From the NCBI GenBank assembly GCA_964627455.1, contig CAZVKC010000030.1, positions 25,658 through 89,657 of the forward strand: a stretch of DNA of 64,000 bases, written 5' to 3'. Made by a program: the position numbers and the translations under genes. How positions within the stretch are numbered: position 1 is the first letter of the stretch; each line of letters opens with the position of its first letter. This document shows positions 17,864 to 26,286 of the stretch, piece after piece. The notes under the pieces are model-generated. The model had not been told where the DNA came from and made no database searches. It worked only from the letters and a program-made list of their open reading frames with translations. The DNA comes from F-183 sp964627455. Lineage in GTDB: Bacteria > Acidobacteriota > Terriglobia > Bryobacterales > Bryobacteraceae.

Positions 17864-18388
17864 ATGCGAATTGTGAATCCGATGAACGAGGCTTCCGGCG
17901 CACAGCAGTTGCCGGCCCCTCGTCTCGAATCCCTCGAAGGCAGGCGCATCGCGCTGCTCGACATCTCGAAGCCCGGTGGATCGCACTTTCTGGGACGGCT
18001 TGCACATCTGCTGCACCATCGTTTCGGCGCAGACGTCGCGCACTTCATCAAGCCCACCTTCACCAAACCCGCGCCCGAGGATGTGCTCGCGGAACTCGCC
18101 GCCTTCGACGCTGTGATCGAAGGCCTGGCCGATTGAGGGTCCTGCACGACGTGCAGTTTGCACGACACGATCCGTCTCGAAAGACTTGGCGTGCCAGCGG
18201 TGCCTGTGGCCACCACTGAGTTCGTGAATCCCGCGCGAATCCAGGCTGGCGCACTCGGCCGCCCGGAGTTCGACGCCGTCTACGTCGCGCATCCGATTCA
18301 GGACCAGACGCCTGCCGAGATCGCCGCCCGCGCCGACGCCGTAGTCGAGGAAATTGTCGCGCGGTTGTGCGGCGGCTCAAAATCATAA
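17864..18388 (+). CDS. UGSC family selenoprotein; in-frame TGA at 18134-18136 read as selenocysteine
   Basis: Read straight, the frame stops after 90 residues, but translation past the TGA continues for 83 more residues to TAA at 18386-18388. The join reads AD-U-GSCTTCSLHD, exactly the U-G-S-C motif that names this family, in which U is selenocysteine or is replaced by Cys. The full product is 174 residues with Sec at 91 and Cys at 94 and 97. The N-terminal MRIVNPMNEASG and LLDISKPGGSHFLGRL blocks and the C-terminal VPVATTEFVNPA and AHPIQ blocks both belong to the same family. A SECIS-like stem-loop starts right after the TGA. Family function is unknown; a thiol or selenol redox role fits the neighbour's thioredoxin fold. 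moeA follows 10 bases later. Confidence 0.9.
18137..18173 (+). promoter_or_regulatory. Putative bacterial SECIS element
   Basis: Immediately after the TGA, GGGTC (18137-18141) can pair with GATCC (18169-18173, one G-U). Above an internal loop, CGTGCA (18150-18155) pairs with TGCACG (18159-18164) around the loop GTT (18156-18158). The apical loop begins with G and lies 19 bases past the TGA, within the spacing known for SelB-binding bacterial SECIS hairpins. A competing stem CTGCAC/GTGCAG (18142-18156) exists but sits closer to the TGA. Paired by eye, not computed. Confidence 0.6.
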
Positions 18389-18398
18389 AATTGAGGGA

Positions 18399-19595
18399 GT
18401 GAACCCTTTCACGTTTGAAGAAGCGCGCGGCTGCGTGCTGGCCGAATGCCAGGGCTTGGCCGAACCCGCCATCGAAACTGTCCCACTGCTCGAATCCGCG
18501 GGGCGCGTTCTGGCCGAAAACATCCACTCGGATCGAGACTATCCGGCCACCGCACGTTCGGTTCGCGATGGCTTTGCCGTACGGGCCGCGTCCCTGCCCG
18601 GCCGCTTCACCGTCATTGGCGAGGTCCGCGCGGGAGGCCAGTGGAATGGGCCCACCGTACAAGCCGGTGAAGCCGTCGAAATCATGACCGGCGCGCCAAT
18701 GCCCTCTGGCGCGGACGCGGTCGTCATGGTCGAACATGTCGTCCGCCACGACGCGACGTCGATCAGCACAGACAAACAGTTGAAGTCCGGCGAGAACTTC
18801 AATCCGCAGGGCTGCGAATCGCGAACCGGCGCCGTCGTGCTGGCGAAAGGCCGCCGTCTCACATTCGCGGACATCGCACTGCTCGCTACCGTCGGACGCG
18901 CGCATGTACCCGTGTACCGCAAGCCCACTGTGGCGATTCTGGCGACAGGAGACGAGGTCGTCGGCGTCGAAGAAGAGCCGCAAAGTTTCCAGGTCCGGAA
19001 CTCGAATTCGTACTCCATCGCCGCGCAAGTGACGCAGGCAGGCGGCGTTCCCGCGATCCTTCCGGTCGCGCGCGACGTCTACGAGCACACACGCGCACTC
19101 GTGGAACAAGGCTTGCAACACGATCTGTTGTTGCTGTCGGGCGGCGTCTCGGCAGGCAAATACGACATTGTGGAGAAAGTCTTATCCGACCTCGGCGCGC
19201 ACTTCTATTTCGACCGCGTCCGTATTCAACCCGGCCAGCCGCTGGTCTTCGGACGCGTCAACGACAGGCTGTTCTTCGGCCTGCCCGGCAATCCCGCATC
19301 GACGATGGTGACCTTCGCTGTCTTCGCGCGCGCGGCTGTGGAAAGGCTGAGCGGCATTCCGAACCCGCAACTGCCGCTCGCCTGGGCGCGCCTCACGCGG
19401 GAGTTCCGGCACAAGACAGGACTGCGACGCTTTCTGCCGGCCGTGGTCGAGAACGGCGAAGTGACCCCGGTGCGTTGGAGCGGATCGAGCGACGTACCCG
19501 CGCTCGCCCGCGCCAATGCGTTCCTCGTGGCCGATCCGGAAGTCGCCGAATATCCCGAGGGCGCGTGGATCCAGATCCTCTATCAAAACTCATGA
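18399..19595 (+). CDS. moeA: Molybdopterin molybdenumtransferase MoeA
   Basis: The product is 398 residues from GTG 18399; TTG 18354 is an alternative, but the homologous N-terminus (NPFTFEEARGCVL) begins at the GTG. MoeA inserts molybdate into adenylylated molybdopterin. Visible motifs are PATARSVRDGFAVRA, VRAGGQ, EIMTGAPMPSGADAVVMVE, the phosphate-binding ATGDEVV, the LLLSGGVSAGKYDIV loop, and FGLPGNPASTMVTF. It overlaps moaC by four bases, and the two form a molybdenum cofactor pair. The ribosome-binding purine run abuts the GTG, so the exact start is not certain. Confidence 0.92.
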   Translation: MNPFTFEEARGCVLAECQGLAEPAIETVPLLESAGRVLAENIHSDRDYPATARSVRDGFAVRAASLPGRFTVIGEVRAGGQWNGPTVQAGEAVEIMTGAPMPSGADAVVMVEHVVRHDATSISTDKQLKSGENFNPQGCESRTGAVVLAKGRRLTFADIALLATVGRAHVPVYRKPTVAILATGDEVVGVEEEPQSFQVRNSNSYSIAAQVTQAGGVPAILPVARDVYEHTRALVEQGLQHDLLLLSGGVSAGKYDIVEKVLSDLGAHFYFDRVRIQPGQPLVFGRVNDRLFFGLPGNPASTMVTFAVFARAAVERLSGIPNPQLPLAWARLTREFRHKTGLRRFLPAVVENGEVTPVRWSGSSDVPALARANAFLVADPEVAEYPEGAWIQILYQNS

Positions 19596-20056
19596 GCAAG
19601 CTTTCCCACTACGATGAATCGGGCCGCGCGTCGATGGTCGACGTGTCCGGCAAATCGGAAACCAAACGCACCGCGAAGGCTCACGCCTTCGTGCAGATCA
19701 AGCCCGAAGTGCTGGCGCAACTGCCGGCGAACCCCAAAGGCAATCCGCTCGAAGTCGCGCGCATCGCCGGCATCATGGCCGCGAAGAAGACTTCGGAACT
19801 CATCCCCATGTGCCATCCCATCGCGCTTTCGCACGTCGATGTCGAAGCCGTCGTAGAACCCGGCGGCGTGCGCATCACGGCGACCGCGTCGACCGTGGCC
19901 GGCACCGGCGTCGAGATGGAAGCGCTCACTGCCGCCAGCATCGCAGCGCTCACCGTCTACGACATGACCAAGGCGCTCGACAAAGGCATTGAGATCCAGG
20001 ATGTGTACCTGCTCTCGAAAACCGGCGGCAAGAGCGGCGACTTTGCGAGAAACTAG
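19592..20056 (+). CDS. moaC: Cyclic pyranopterin monophosphate synthase MoaC
   Basis: The product is 154 residues, normal for MoaC, with the ATG overlapping the moeA stop (ATGA). It converts 3',8-cyclo-GTP to cyclic pyranopterin monophosphate, the first intermediate in molybdenum cofactor synthesis. Diagnostic segments are MVDVSGKSETKRTA near the start, ELIPMCHPIALSHVDVE with active-site residues, the TGVEMEALTAASIAALTVYDM helix region, and GGKSGDF at the C-terminus. Together with moeA it shows the cell makes molybdoenzymes, though none is encoded in the window. Confidence 0.96.
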   Translation: MSKLSHYDESGRASMVDVSGKSETKRTAKAHAFVQIKPEVLAQLPANPKGNPLEVARIAGIMAAKKTSELIPMCHPIALSHVDVEAVVEPGGVRITATASTVAGTGVEMEALTAASIAALTVYDMTKALDKGIEIQDVYLLSKTGGKSGDFARN

Positions 20057-20085
20057 AGTAGAAACGCGTGCATCCAACATTACAG

Positions 20086-21174
20086 ATGACTCACATCAAG
20101 AGGAAATGTTTTGCGCTTTTGGCGGCCTCGGCCCTGTTGGCGAGCGCGCAGGAAATTGACGCGCCGACATTCCGCTCGACGGTCAAATACATCACCGTGC
20201 CGGTGACGGTCCTCACCAAAGACGGCAATTTCGTCAATGGCCTTGAACCCAAGGATTTCCGGCTCTACGACAACAAGAAACCGCAGCCGATCAACCGCGA
20301 CCTGACATTCAACCCGATCTCTTTGGTGATTGCGATTCAAGCCAACGCCGGCATCGAAGGCATGCTGCCGAAGATCAACAAAATGGGTTCGATGCTCGAC
20401 GCGCTGGTGGTTGGTGAAACCGGCGAAGCCGCCGTGTTGAAGTTCGACCATCGCATCGAAGTCCTGCAGGAGTTCACCAACGACTCGACCAAGATCACGC
20501 AGGCCATTCAGAAGATCAAGCCCGGCAGCACGACGGCGCGCCTGAACGACGCGGTGATGGAAAGCATCAACCTGCTGCGCAACAAGCCCAAGGACCGGCG
20601 CCGCGTGATTCTGCTCATCGCGGAGACGCGCGACCGCGGATCCGAGATGAAAGCCCGCCAGGTGCTGCTCGAAGCGCAGTTCAAAGACGTGATCATCTAC
20701 ACGATCAACATCTCGCGCTTCATGTCGACCTGGACCAACAAGAATCCAACGCCGCCGCGTCCTCCTTCGATTCCCGCGACGGCGGGCCACAGCATGGCCG
20801 GCGGCGGCGCGCTGAATCCGACGACGCAAATGCAGAATGGCGGCTCCGCTTACGGCAACGTCTTACCTGCGTTCGTCGAGATCTTCCGCCAGGCGAAGGC
20901 GATCTTCGTCGATAACCCGGCTGAGGCGTACACGAAATGGACCGGCGGCCGCGAGTACGGCTTCGCCACGCAAGGCGCACTCGAGCAGGCGATTTCGGAC
21001 CTCGGCAATGAGATCCACAGCCAGTACCTGCTGACGTATCCCGCGCCGCAAGACGCCGAGGGCGGCTATCACGACATCGAAGTCAAGGTATTGCGTCCGG
21101 ACCTCGAGATCCGTTCGCGCCCCGGCTACTGGATCGCGGGCCCCGCAGCAGAAACGCCCGGCAAGAAGAAGTAA
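20086..21174 (+). CDS. VWFA-related acidobacterial domain protein (TIGR03436-like), exported
   Basis: The product is 362 residues from the ATG at 20086; GTG 20068 is an alternative start. HIKRKCFALLAASALLASA is a signal peptide. The rest matches the VWA-like family TIGR03436 found in Acidobacteriota: VPVTVLTKDGNFVNGLEPKDF at the start, then an alpha/beta VWA core. The metal-site DxSxS motif is not seen; the expected strand reads LVIAIQANAG, so this MIDAS is degenerate. A Gly, Pro, Asn-rich loop lies at about 220-255. The protein ends in PGYWIAGP and a basic tail. It is probably a secreted or periplasmic binding protein; the ligand is unknown. Confidence 0.75.
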   Translation: MTHIKRKCFALLAASALLASAQEIDAPTFRSTVKYITVPVTVLTKDGNFVNGLEPKDFRLYDNKKPQPINRDLTFNPISLVIAIQANAGIEGMLPKINKMGSMLDALVVGETGEAAVLKFDHRIEVLQEFTNDSTKITQAIQKIKPGSTTARLNDAVMESINLLRNKPKDRRRVILLIAETRDRGSEMKARQVLLEAQFKDVIIYTINISRFMSTWTNKNPTPPRPPSIPATAGHSMAGGGALNPTTQMQNGGSAYGNVLPAFVEIFRQAKAIFVDNPAEAYTKWTGGREYGFATQGALEQAISDLGNEIHSQYLLTYPAPQDAEGGYHDIEVKVLRPDLEIRSRPGYWIAGPAAETPGKKK

Positions 21175-21176
21175 CG

Positions 21177-23026
21177 CTACTTCACAGCAGCAGCCTTCAG
21201 CAGTTCCGCCGTCTTTGGCGACCCGTACAGGATGCCGTTCGTGTGCTCGAGCGGTGTGAGGCCGAAATTGTCTTTGACCTTCGGATTCGCGCCCGCAGCC
21301 AGCAGCGCACGAACGGCATCGTTCTTGTGGCCAAGCGCCGCGAAGCTCAGATCCGTCATCCCGTTCTCGTCAGGCACATCCATCTTTGCGCCCTTCTGTT
21401 GCAGAACTTGCACAATCTCGCCGTAGTCCATGTTGGAGGCGATCGCCAGCGGCGACATGGGCGCCTGCCCGAGCAGCGCATGCGGCGCGTTGGGGTCTCC
21501 ACCATGGTCGATCAGGTACGCGACCATCTCTCCATCACCGGTGAAGACTGCGTGCGACAACGCGTGAGCCCTGTACTTCACGCCCTGGTGCGGCGCCGCG
21601 GTGAGTCCGGCTGCCACCAGCGCTTCGAGTGTCGCGCGATTCCCAGGAAACAACGACGCCATCATCAAAGCATCAAAGCGGCCCTTCGACAAAGCCTTTG
21701 CATTGGCCCCGCGTTGCAGCAGGACCCGAACCTTCGCGATATCGTCGGCAGCCAGCATCAACGCGGTGACGCCTCCCGGGGTCGCCGCGTTCGGATCGAT
21801 CGTGCGCATCTCACCGGCGGTTCCGAACATCGCGGTTTCGATCCACGGGGCAACGGTAGGCGCGACTCCGGCGAGCGGCAGCGGCTTTACATCGGCCTTT
21901 GCAGGCAGTGCTTCCGCCAGCGCCATCACCGCCCACGACGTCGCGGCGCAGGACAACCACTGATCGTGGCCATACGGGAAGCCACTTTCAAAGTACGGCG
22001 GACTGATGGGCGCCGGCGTCTGGATGCGGCTCGTCACGTGCCACGATCCATCCTGCGCCTGTTTGCGGAGCAGCCACTCGACGCCACGCACGAAACCTGC
22101 GTCTGTCGCTGGCACGCCTCCCGCAACCCGCAGCGCATACAAAGCCTGGCCGGTCGAATACGCATCGCTTTCCGCGATGGCGGACAGTTGTCCCCAGCNN
22201 NNNNNNNNNNNNNNNNNNNNNNNNNNNNNNNNNNNNNNNNNNNNNNNNNNNNNNNNNNNNNNNNNNNNNNNNNNNNNNNNNNNNNNNNNNNNNNNNNNGC
22301 CTGGCCGGTCGAATACGCATCGCTTTCCGCGATGGCGGACAGTTGTCCCCAGCCTCCGTCGGCGCGCTGCGAAGACGCCAGTTCCTTCGCTGCAGTCTTC
22401 GTGGATCCGCCAGTCCAGTACAACCCCAGCAAACGATACGTGAGGTCTTCATTCGATCCCGGCTTCGCCATCTCGAACCACTTTGCGGCAGCTGCAAGCC
22501 GGCGCTTCTTTTCGGCGGCCGCGCGTGCCGGCAAGTAGAGCGAAATCGCGCGAGCAGCGATCGCGGTGGCCACAAACAGGCCGTCGCTGTGCGGCGGACG
22601 CGCATCGAAGGTTGGCCAGGAACCGTCCGGCCGCTGGATGCGCGCAATGTGGCGCGCGTACGCTGCCGTCGAATCGCTCGGCGCGACACCCGCGGCATGA
22701 GCAGCAGCCAGCGTGAAGCCTTCGCTCAAAGAGGGATCGATCAGATCGCGGATCTGCGCCATCGAATCGAAGTCCGCGAATGGCTTGAAGGTACGCTCGG
22801 CGGCCTGCTTCGCAGCGGCTTCATCGACGGGAATGGCGTGCGTCCGCGCGGACTGCAACGCGAGCATTGGCATGGCTTGGTGGTGGCACGAGAGGCAGGG
22901 TGAGCGCCACTGGCCCGCGACTTTCTGCAGCAGAGAGACAGCCCGGGATGCGCTGTCGCGGACGGTTGAAGGATCCGCAGCAAACAGCGGAACAGTAAGC
23001 GCCAGAGAGAGCAGCGGCAGGTTCAC
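21177..23026 (-). CDS. Exported CxxCH / squalene-cyclase-like / ankyrin repeat protein (broken by an assembly gap)
   Basis: The gene is split by 100 N at 22199-22298. The same 55 bases lie on both sides, and collapsing them restores one frame (SDAYSTGQ-ALYALRVAGG), giving about 565 residues. A signal peptide (PLLSLALTVPLFAA) is followed by CLSCHHQAMPML, a CxxCH heme-type motif. Then come alpha/alpha repeats of the prenyltransferase/squalene-oxidase kind (QRPDGSWPTF, QRADGGWGQLS, QAQDGSWHV). From about residue 370 there are ankyrin repeats (GGVTALMLAADDIAKVRVLLQRGAN, MTDLSFAALGHKNDAVRALLAAGANP). Heme binding and any enzymatic role are inferred only from motifs. A few family members combine these domains in Acidobacteriota. 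Confidence 0.75.
22199..22298. other. Assembly gap (100 N) with duplicated 55-base flanks
   Basis: The 55 bases before the gap (22144-22198) are identical to those after it (22299-22353). A join of two contigs overlapping by 55 bases, left untrimmed, explains this; the true sequence most likely has no gap here. Confidence 0.9.
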
Positions 23027-23559
23027 CGCATCAGGGTATCAGACGTGACGAGTGCGCCCCCGGCGGATTCGAGTTCGGCAAAGAAGCGTTGCATCGCGTC
23101 GTCATTGAGTTGCCGGATCGCGTCCGTCACAACCTCGACTCGCGCGCCGGTCTTCAGCAAACCGAGAGCAGCAAAGCGGACGCAGACTTCGGTTACAACG
23201 CCATAAACAACGAAGCGGTCCGCAGCAAGGTCCTTTAACAATGGTTCGACGCGCGGGTTGAGGAAGACATCGGTGGTGACTTTCTCGAAGATGATCTGTC
23301 CGTCGACGAGCGTTTCAGCGGGCTTGCGCTGGCCGAGAGTTCCGGCGATGCAGTGCGGAGGCCAGTCTTTGAACTCGACGTCGTTCTCCGGATGCGCATC
23401 CATCGTCGAGACGAGTGCGTGACCTTGCGCGTTGGCCAAGCGATTCAGCGCGCCGATCTTCCCGATGATGTGTTCTGCTCCGGGGACATACAGCGCGCCG
23501 GAAGGATTCACGAAGTCGAGTTGCGTATCGACATCCCAGAAGACTGTTTTGCTGCTCAT
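23023..23559 (-). CDS. pncA: Cysteine hydrolase, nicotinamidase/isochorismatase family
   Basis: The product is 178 residues. The catalytic Asp is in VFWDVDTQLDFVNP, the Lys in the EKVTTDVF part, and the nucleophile Cys in VVYGVVTEVCVRFAALGLL. The DAHPEND segment carries metal-ligand-like Asp and His. It would convert nicotinamide to nicotinate. Its ATG overlaps the stop of the pncB gene by four bases (23556-23559), so both NAD salvage steps are co-translated. That pairing raises confidence in the nicotinamidase call over isochorismatase. Confidence 0.86.
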   Translation of the reverse strand: MSSKTVFWDVDTQLDFVNPSGALYVPGAEHIIGKIGALNRLANAQGHALVSTMDAHPENDVEFKDWPPHCIAGTLGQRKPAETLVDGQIIFEKVTTDVFLNPRVEPLLKDLAADRFVVYGVVTEVCVRFAALGLLKTGARVEVVTDAIRQLNDDAMQRFFAELESAGGALVTSDTLMR

Positions 23560-24928
23560 GGCTCGACGGGACCTTGATGTGTGGCGCGAATGTCTTCGAA
23601 CATCGCGAGCAATTCGCGGCTATACTCGACCTGCCAGACTGCTTCGCGTTCGAAGACCGAGTGACACGGAGCAGGCAGCGCGCGGATCGCTTCCATGGCG
23701 TAGTCGCGAGCTTCAGCCGCAGTCGGCAGCGGTTCGACCAACTGACCACCGAGCACCACAGGCCGCAAGAGAGCTTCCTTCGCGTCGGTGAAGCATTCGT
23801 GCGCAAGCCCCACGACGTCGTGATCCGCGAAGCGGAACACTTGTTTCGCGCCAGGCAGTGTCGCCTTGCCGCCGCTGAGTTTTGCCGTGTAGCGGACCTT
23901 GCCCGCGGACTCGAGTTCGACCATCTTGTACACGACGCCGAGCGTCGGCGAATCGGATGAGGTCGACAGATCGGTGCCGACACCGAAGGCGTCGATCGGA
24001 ACTTTCGCGGCGACGAGTTCGAGGATCTTGTATTCGTTGAGGTCGCCGCTCGCCATGATCTTGGCGTGCCGGTATCCGCCATCATCGAGAATCTTCCGCA
24101 CCGCGGGAGCCAGTTCGGTGAGGTTGCCCGAATCGAGACGAACGCCCCACATCTGGCCTCCGAGTTCGACAGCTTTTTTTGCGCCGGCGATCGTGTCGTA
24201 GCTGTCAATCAGATACGTCGTGCCCGCGCCGAGCATCTTCTGTAACTCGCGGAAGGCTTCGGTTTCGGATTCAAACGACAGGACCCACGAATGGGCGCCG
24301 GTTCCGAAGACCGGGATGTCGTAGAGATGCCCGGCTTCGACGTTCGAACTGCCAATGCATCCGCCGATGTACGCAGCACGCGCAGCAAGAATTCCGGCGT
24401 GCGGCGAGTGCGCGCGGCGTGTGCCGAATTCGACGCAGGCGCGTCCGCCCGCGGCTTCCACAACTCGAGCCGCTTTGGTCGCGATCATCGACTGGAAGGC
24501 CATCGTCGCGAGCAAATAAGTTTCCGGAATTTGCGCTTCGATCAACGGCGCGTTCACCGTAAGGATCGGCTCGCCGGCGAAGACTGGCGTGCCTTCGCGG
24601 ACCGCGAATACATCGCCNNNNNNNNNNNNNNNNNNNNNNNNNNNNNNNNNNNNNNNNNNNNNNNNNNNNNNNNNNNNNNNNNNNNNNNNNNNNNNNNNNN
24701 NNNNNNNNNNNNNNNNNGCTTGCGAAGATAATCGATCTCGCTACCGCTGAAGTTGAGGTTCAGCAGATATTCAACGGCCTGCGACAAGCCGCAAGCGACG
24801 ACAAAATGGCGATAGCGCGGGAGCTTTCGAAAGAACATCTCGAACGTCGCGCGCTCCTGCGCTTTGCCTGCCGCGAGGTATCCCGCGGCCATCGTTAATT
24901 GATAAAGATCGGTAACGAGACCGTTCAA
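23556..24928 (-). CDS. pncB: Nicotinate phosphoribosyltransferase (broken by an assembly gap)
   Basis: Starts at TTG 24928, one base after the upstream stop, at the conserved N-terminus NGLVTDLYQLTMAAGYL. The N-terminal part ends at SEIDYLRK, and the frame resumes after the gap with GDVFAVREGTPVFAGEPILTV; by family comparison about 20 residues are missing. Supporting motifs are EFGTRRAHSP, GTGAHSWVLSF, LIDSYDT, VRLDSGNL, IMASGDLNE and FGVGTDL. The enzyme makes nicotinate mononucleotide from nicotinate, PRPP and ATP. With pncA it forms the nicotinamide salvage route of NAD synthesis. The true distance across the gap is unknown. Confidence 0.9.
24618..24717. other. Assembly gap (100 N) inside pncB
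   Basis: Unlike the other two gaps, the flanks are not duplicated. The family pattern suggests that roughly 50-70 coding bases are missing; 100 N is a placeholder length. Confidence 0.85.
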
Positions 24929-24929
24929 A

Positions 24930-26276
24930 CTACTTCTTCTTTCCGTCCTGCGGTTTGGGCTCGTCGGCCCTGATTTCCGCAATCGCTTTCTTCAACTCGT
25001 CGACCGCGGTTTGGCCGGCGTCATACTGGAACGGTTCGTCGCCGCGGGCCGAAAGGCCATTGGCTGCGATCTTCACAACTTCGGTCCGCTTGCCTTCGTT
25101 CGACACGACGGTCACTTCGAGCACCGGCGTTTCTTTCGAACCGGCGGTGAACTTCGTGGCGCCAAAGTCGCGCAGTTTGTCGATGACGTTCTGGACGGTT
25201 TCGGGCTTCATCTCCTTGCCGTTCAGAAACCACTTGTCACCGTTCTTGCCGTAGGACTTCACGGCCCCGTCCATCTTCACTTCGACCTTGCTCGGATCGC
25301 TGAAGCCGAAGTCGAAGAGCTTCTTGTTGCGGTAATCTTCGACGTTCTTCTCGAGGACCGCCGCGACATCCGCGCCGATCTTGTGGACGCCGTCGATGGC
25401 CGAAGACTTGGCGTAATAGACCGCGTCCTTGTCAGCCTTCGTCTTGCGGACTTCCAACTGCTGCGTACCCGAAGCATCGGTCAAACGAGCAATGCCAACG
25501 GGCGCCGCGGAGGCGAACGCCTTCTCGGCTTTGGCTGCGTCTTCGTCGCTGATGTTCGGATCCATCTTGGCGTCGCGCAGTTTGCGGGCGGCTTCGTCGA
25601 CCGCGAAGTTGTCGGCGCGATAGGGCTTGGGTTTGACGATTTGCCATTCCCCGCCCTGGTTCTTGCCGAACTCGAACGTCGAACCCTTGGCCGAGATCTC
25701 GACACGGCTGATCTTATCCGCTTCGACCGTGATGAGGCGCTTGTCGCGGAGGTCCTTCCAGTTCTTGTCGAGCGACGACTTGTTGACCGTCGATACGGTG
25801 TAGAGCTTCGACTGGTCGGCGAGGCGCGCGTAGACGGCGCTGCCGGCGGGCAGATCGTCACCGAGTTGCAGCGTCGTCTTCTTGCCGTCCTTCTTCGTGA
25901 CGACGACTTCGAGGACCGGGTCTTTCAGGCCGTACGTCACCCAGTCCTGAATCTTGTCGTCGACGAGGCTTTCGGAACCGAGCGACGAGAGCACGTTGAG
26001 CAGCGGCATGACGGCGTCGGGATCGGCGCGCAGTTCCTTGGGAGCGGCGATCTGCCACGCTCCGGTGGGACCGCGTTTGATCACGGTCGGGTCGACGCCC
26101 TTCTTGCGGAATTCGACCTGCGCGATGTCCGCGTCGTTCATCTCGAGGATTTTGGGAGGGGCATCCGCTGCCGGTTTGCCCTCCTTTTCCTTGAAGTCCT
26201 TGTTGGACCAATAGACACCGGCGCCCAGAACGCCGAGCAGGACGACGGCGATCAACAATCCACGGAATTGTTGCAT
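24930..26276 (-). CDS. DUF4340 domain-containing protein of the Gld-type ABC module
   Basis: The product is 448 residues from the ATG at 26276; GTG 26279 is equally possible, with GGAGG 13 bases upstream. One N-terminal membrane helix (QFRGLLIAVVLLGVLGAGVYW) is followed by a long extracytoplasmic part rich in beta strands, with repeated short modules (KILEMNDADIAQVEFRKKG, RLITVEADKISRVEISAKG), the pattern of DUF4340. Such proteins are encoded next to GldG-like proteins and ABC-2 permeases, as here. The gene is downstream of the GldG-like gene and upstream of pncB, all closely spaced. A role in the same envelope complex is likely; the activity is unknown. Confidence 0.82.
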   Translation of the reverse strand: MQQFRGLLIAVVLLGVLGAGVYWSNKDFKEKEGKPAADAPPKILEMNDADIAQVEFRKKGVDPTVIKRGPTGAWQIAAPKELRADPDAVMPLLNVLSSLGSESLVDDKIQDWVTYGLKDPVLEVVVTKKDGKKTTLQLGDDLPAGSAVYARLADQSKLYTVSTVNKSSLDKNWKDLRDKRLITVEADKISRVEISAKGSTFEFGKNQGGEWQIVKPKPYRADNFAVDEAARKLRDAKMDPNISDEDAAKAEKAFASAAPVGIARLTDASGTQQLEVRKTKADKDAVYYAKSSAIDGVHKIGADVAAVLEKNVEDYRNKKLFDFGFSDPSKVEVKMDGAVKSYGKNGDKWFLNGKEMKPETVQNVIDKLRDFGATKFTAGSKETPVLEVTVVSNEGKRTEVVKIAANGLSARGDEPFQYDAGQTAVDELKKAIAEIRADEPKPQDGKKK

Positions 26277-26286
26277 CACGGCCGGA

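Noticed and set aside
18158..18388. A separate 76-codon gene after the TGA
   Set aside because: It has no ribosome-binding site, and its sequence is the C-terminal half of the UGSC family; read-through of the TGA explains both frames.
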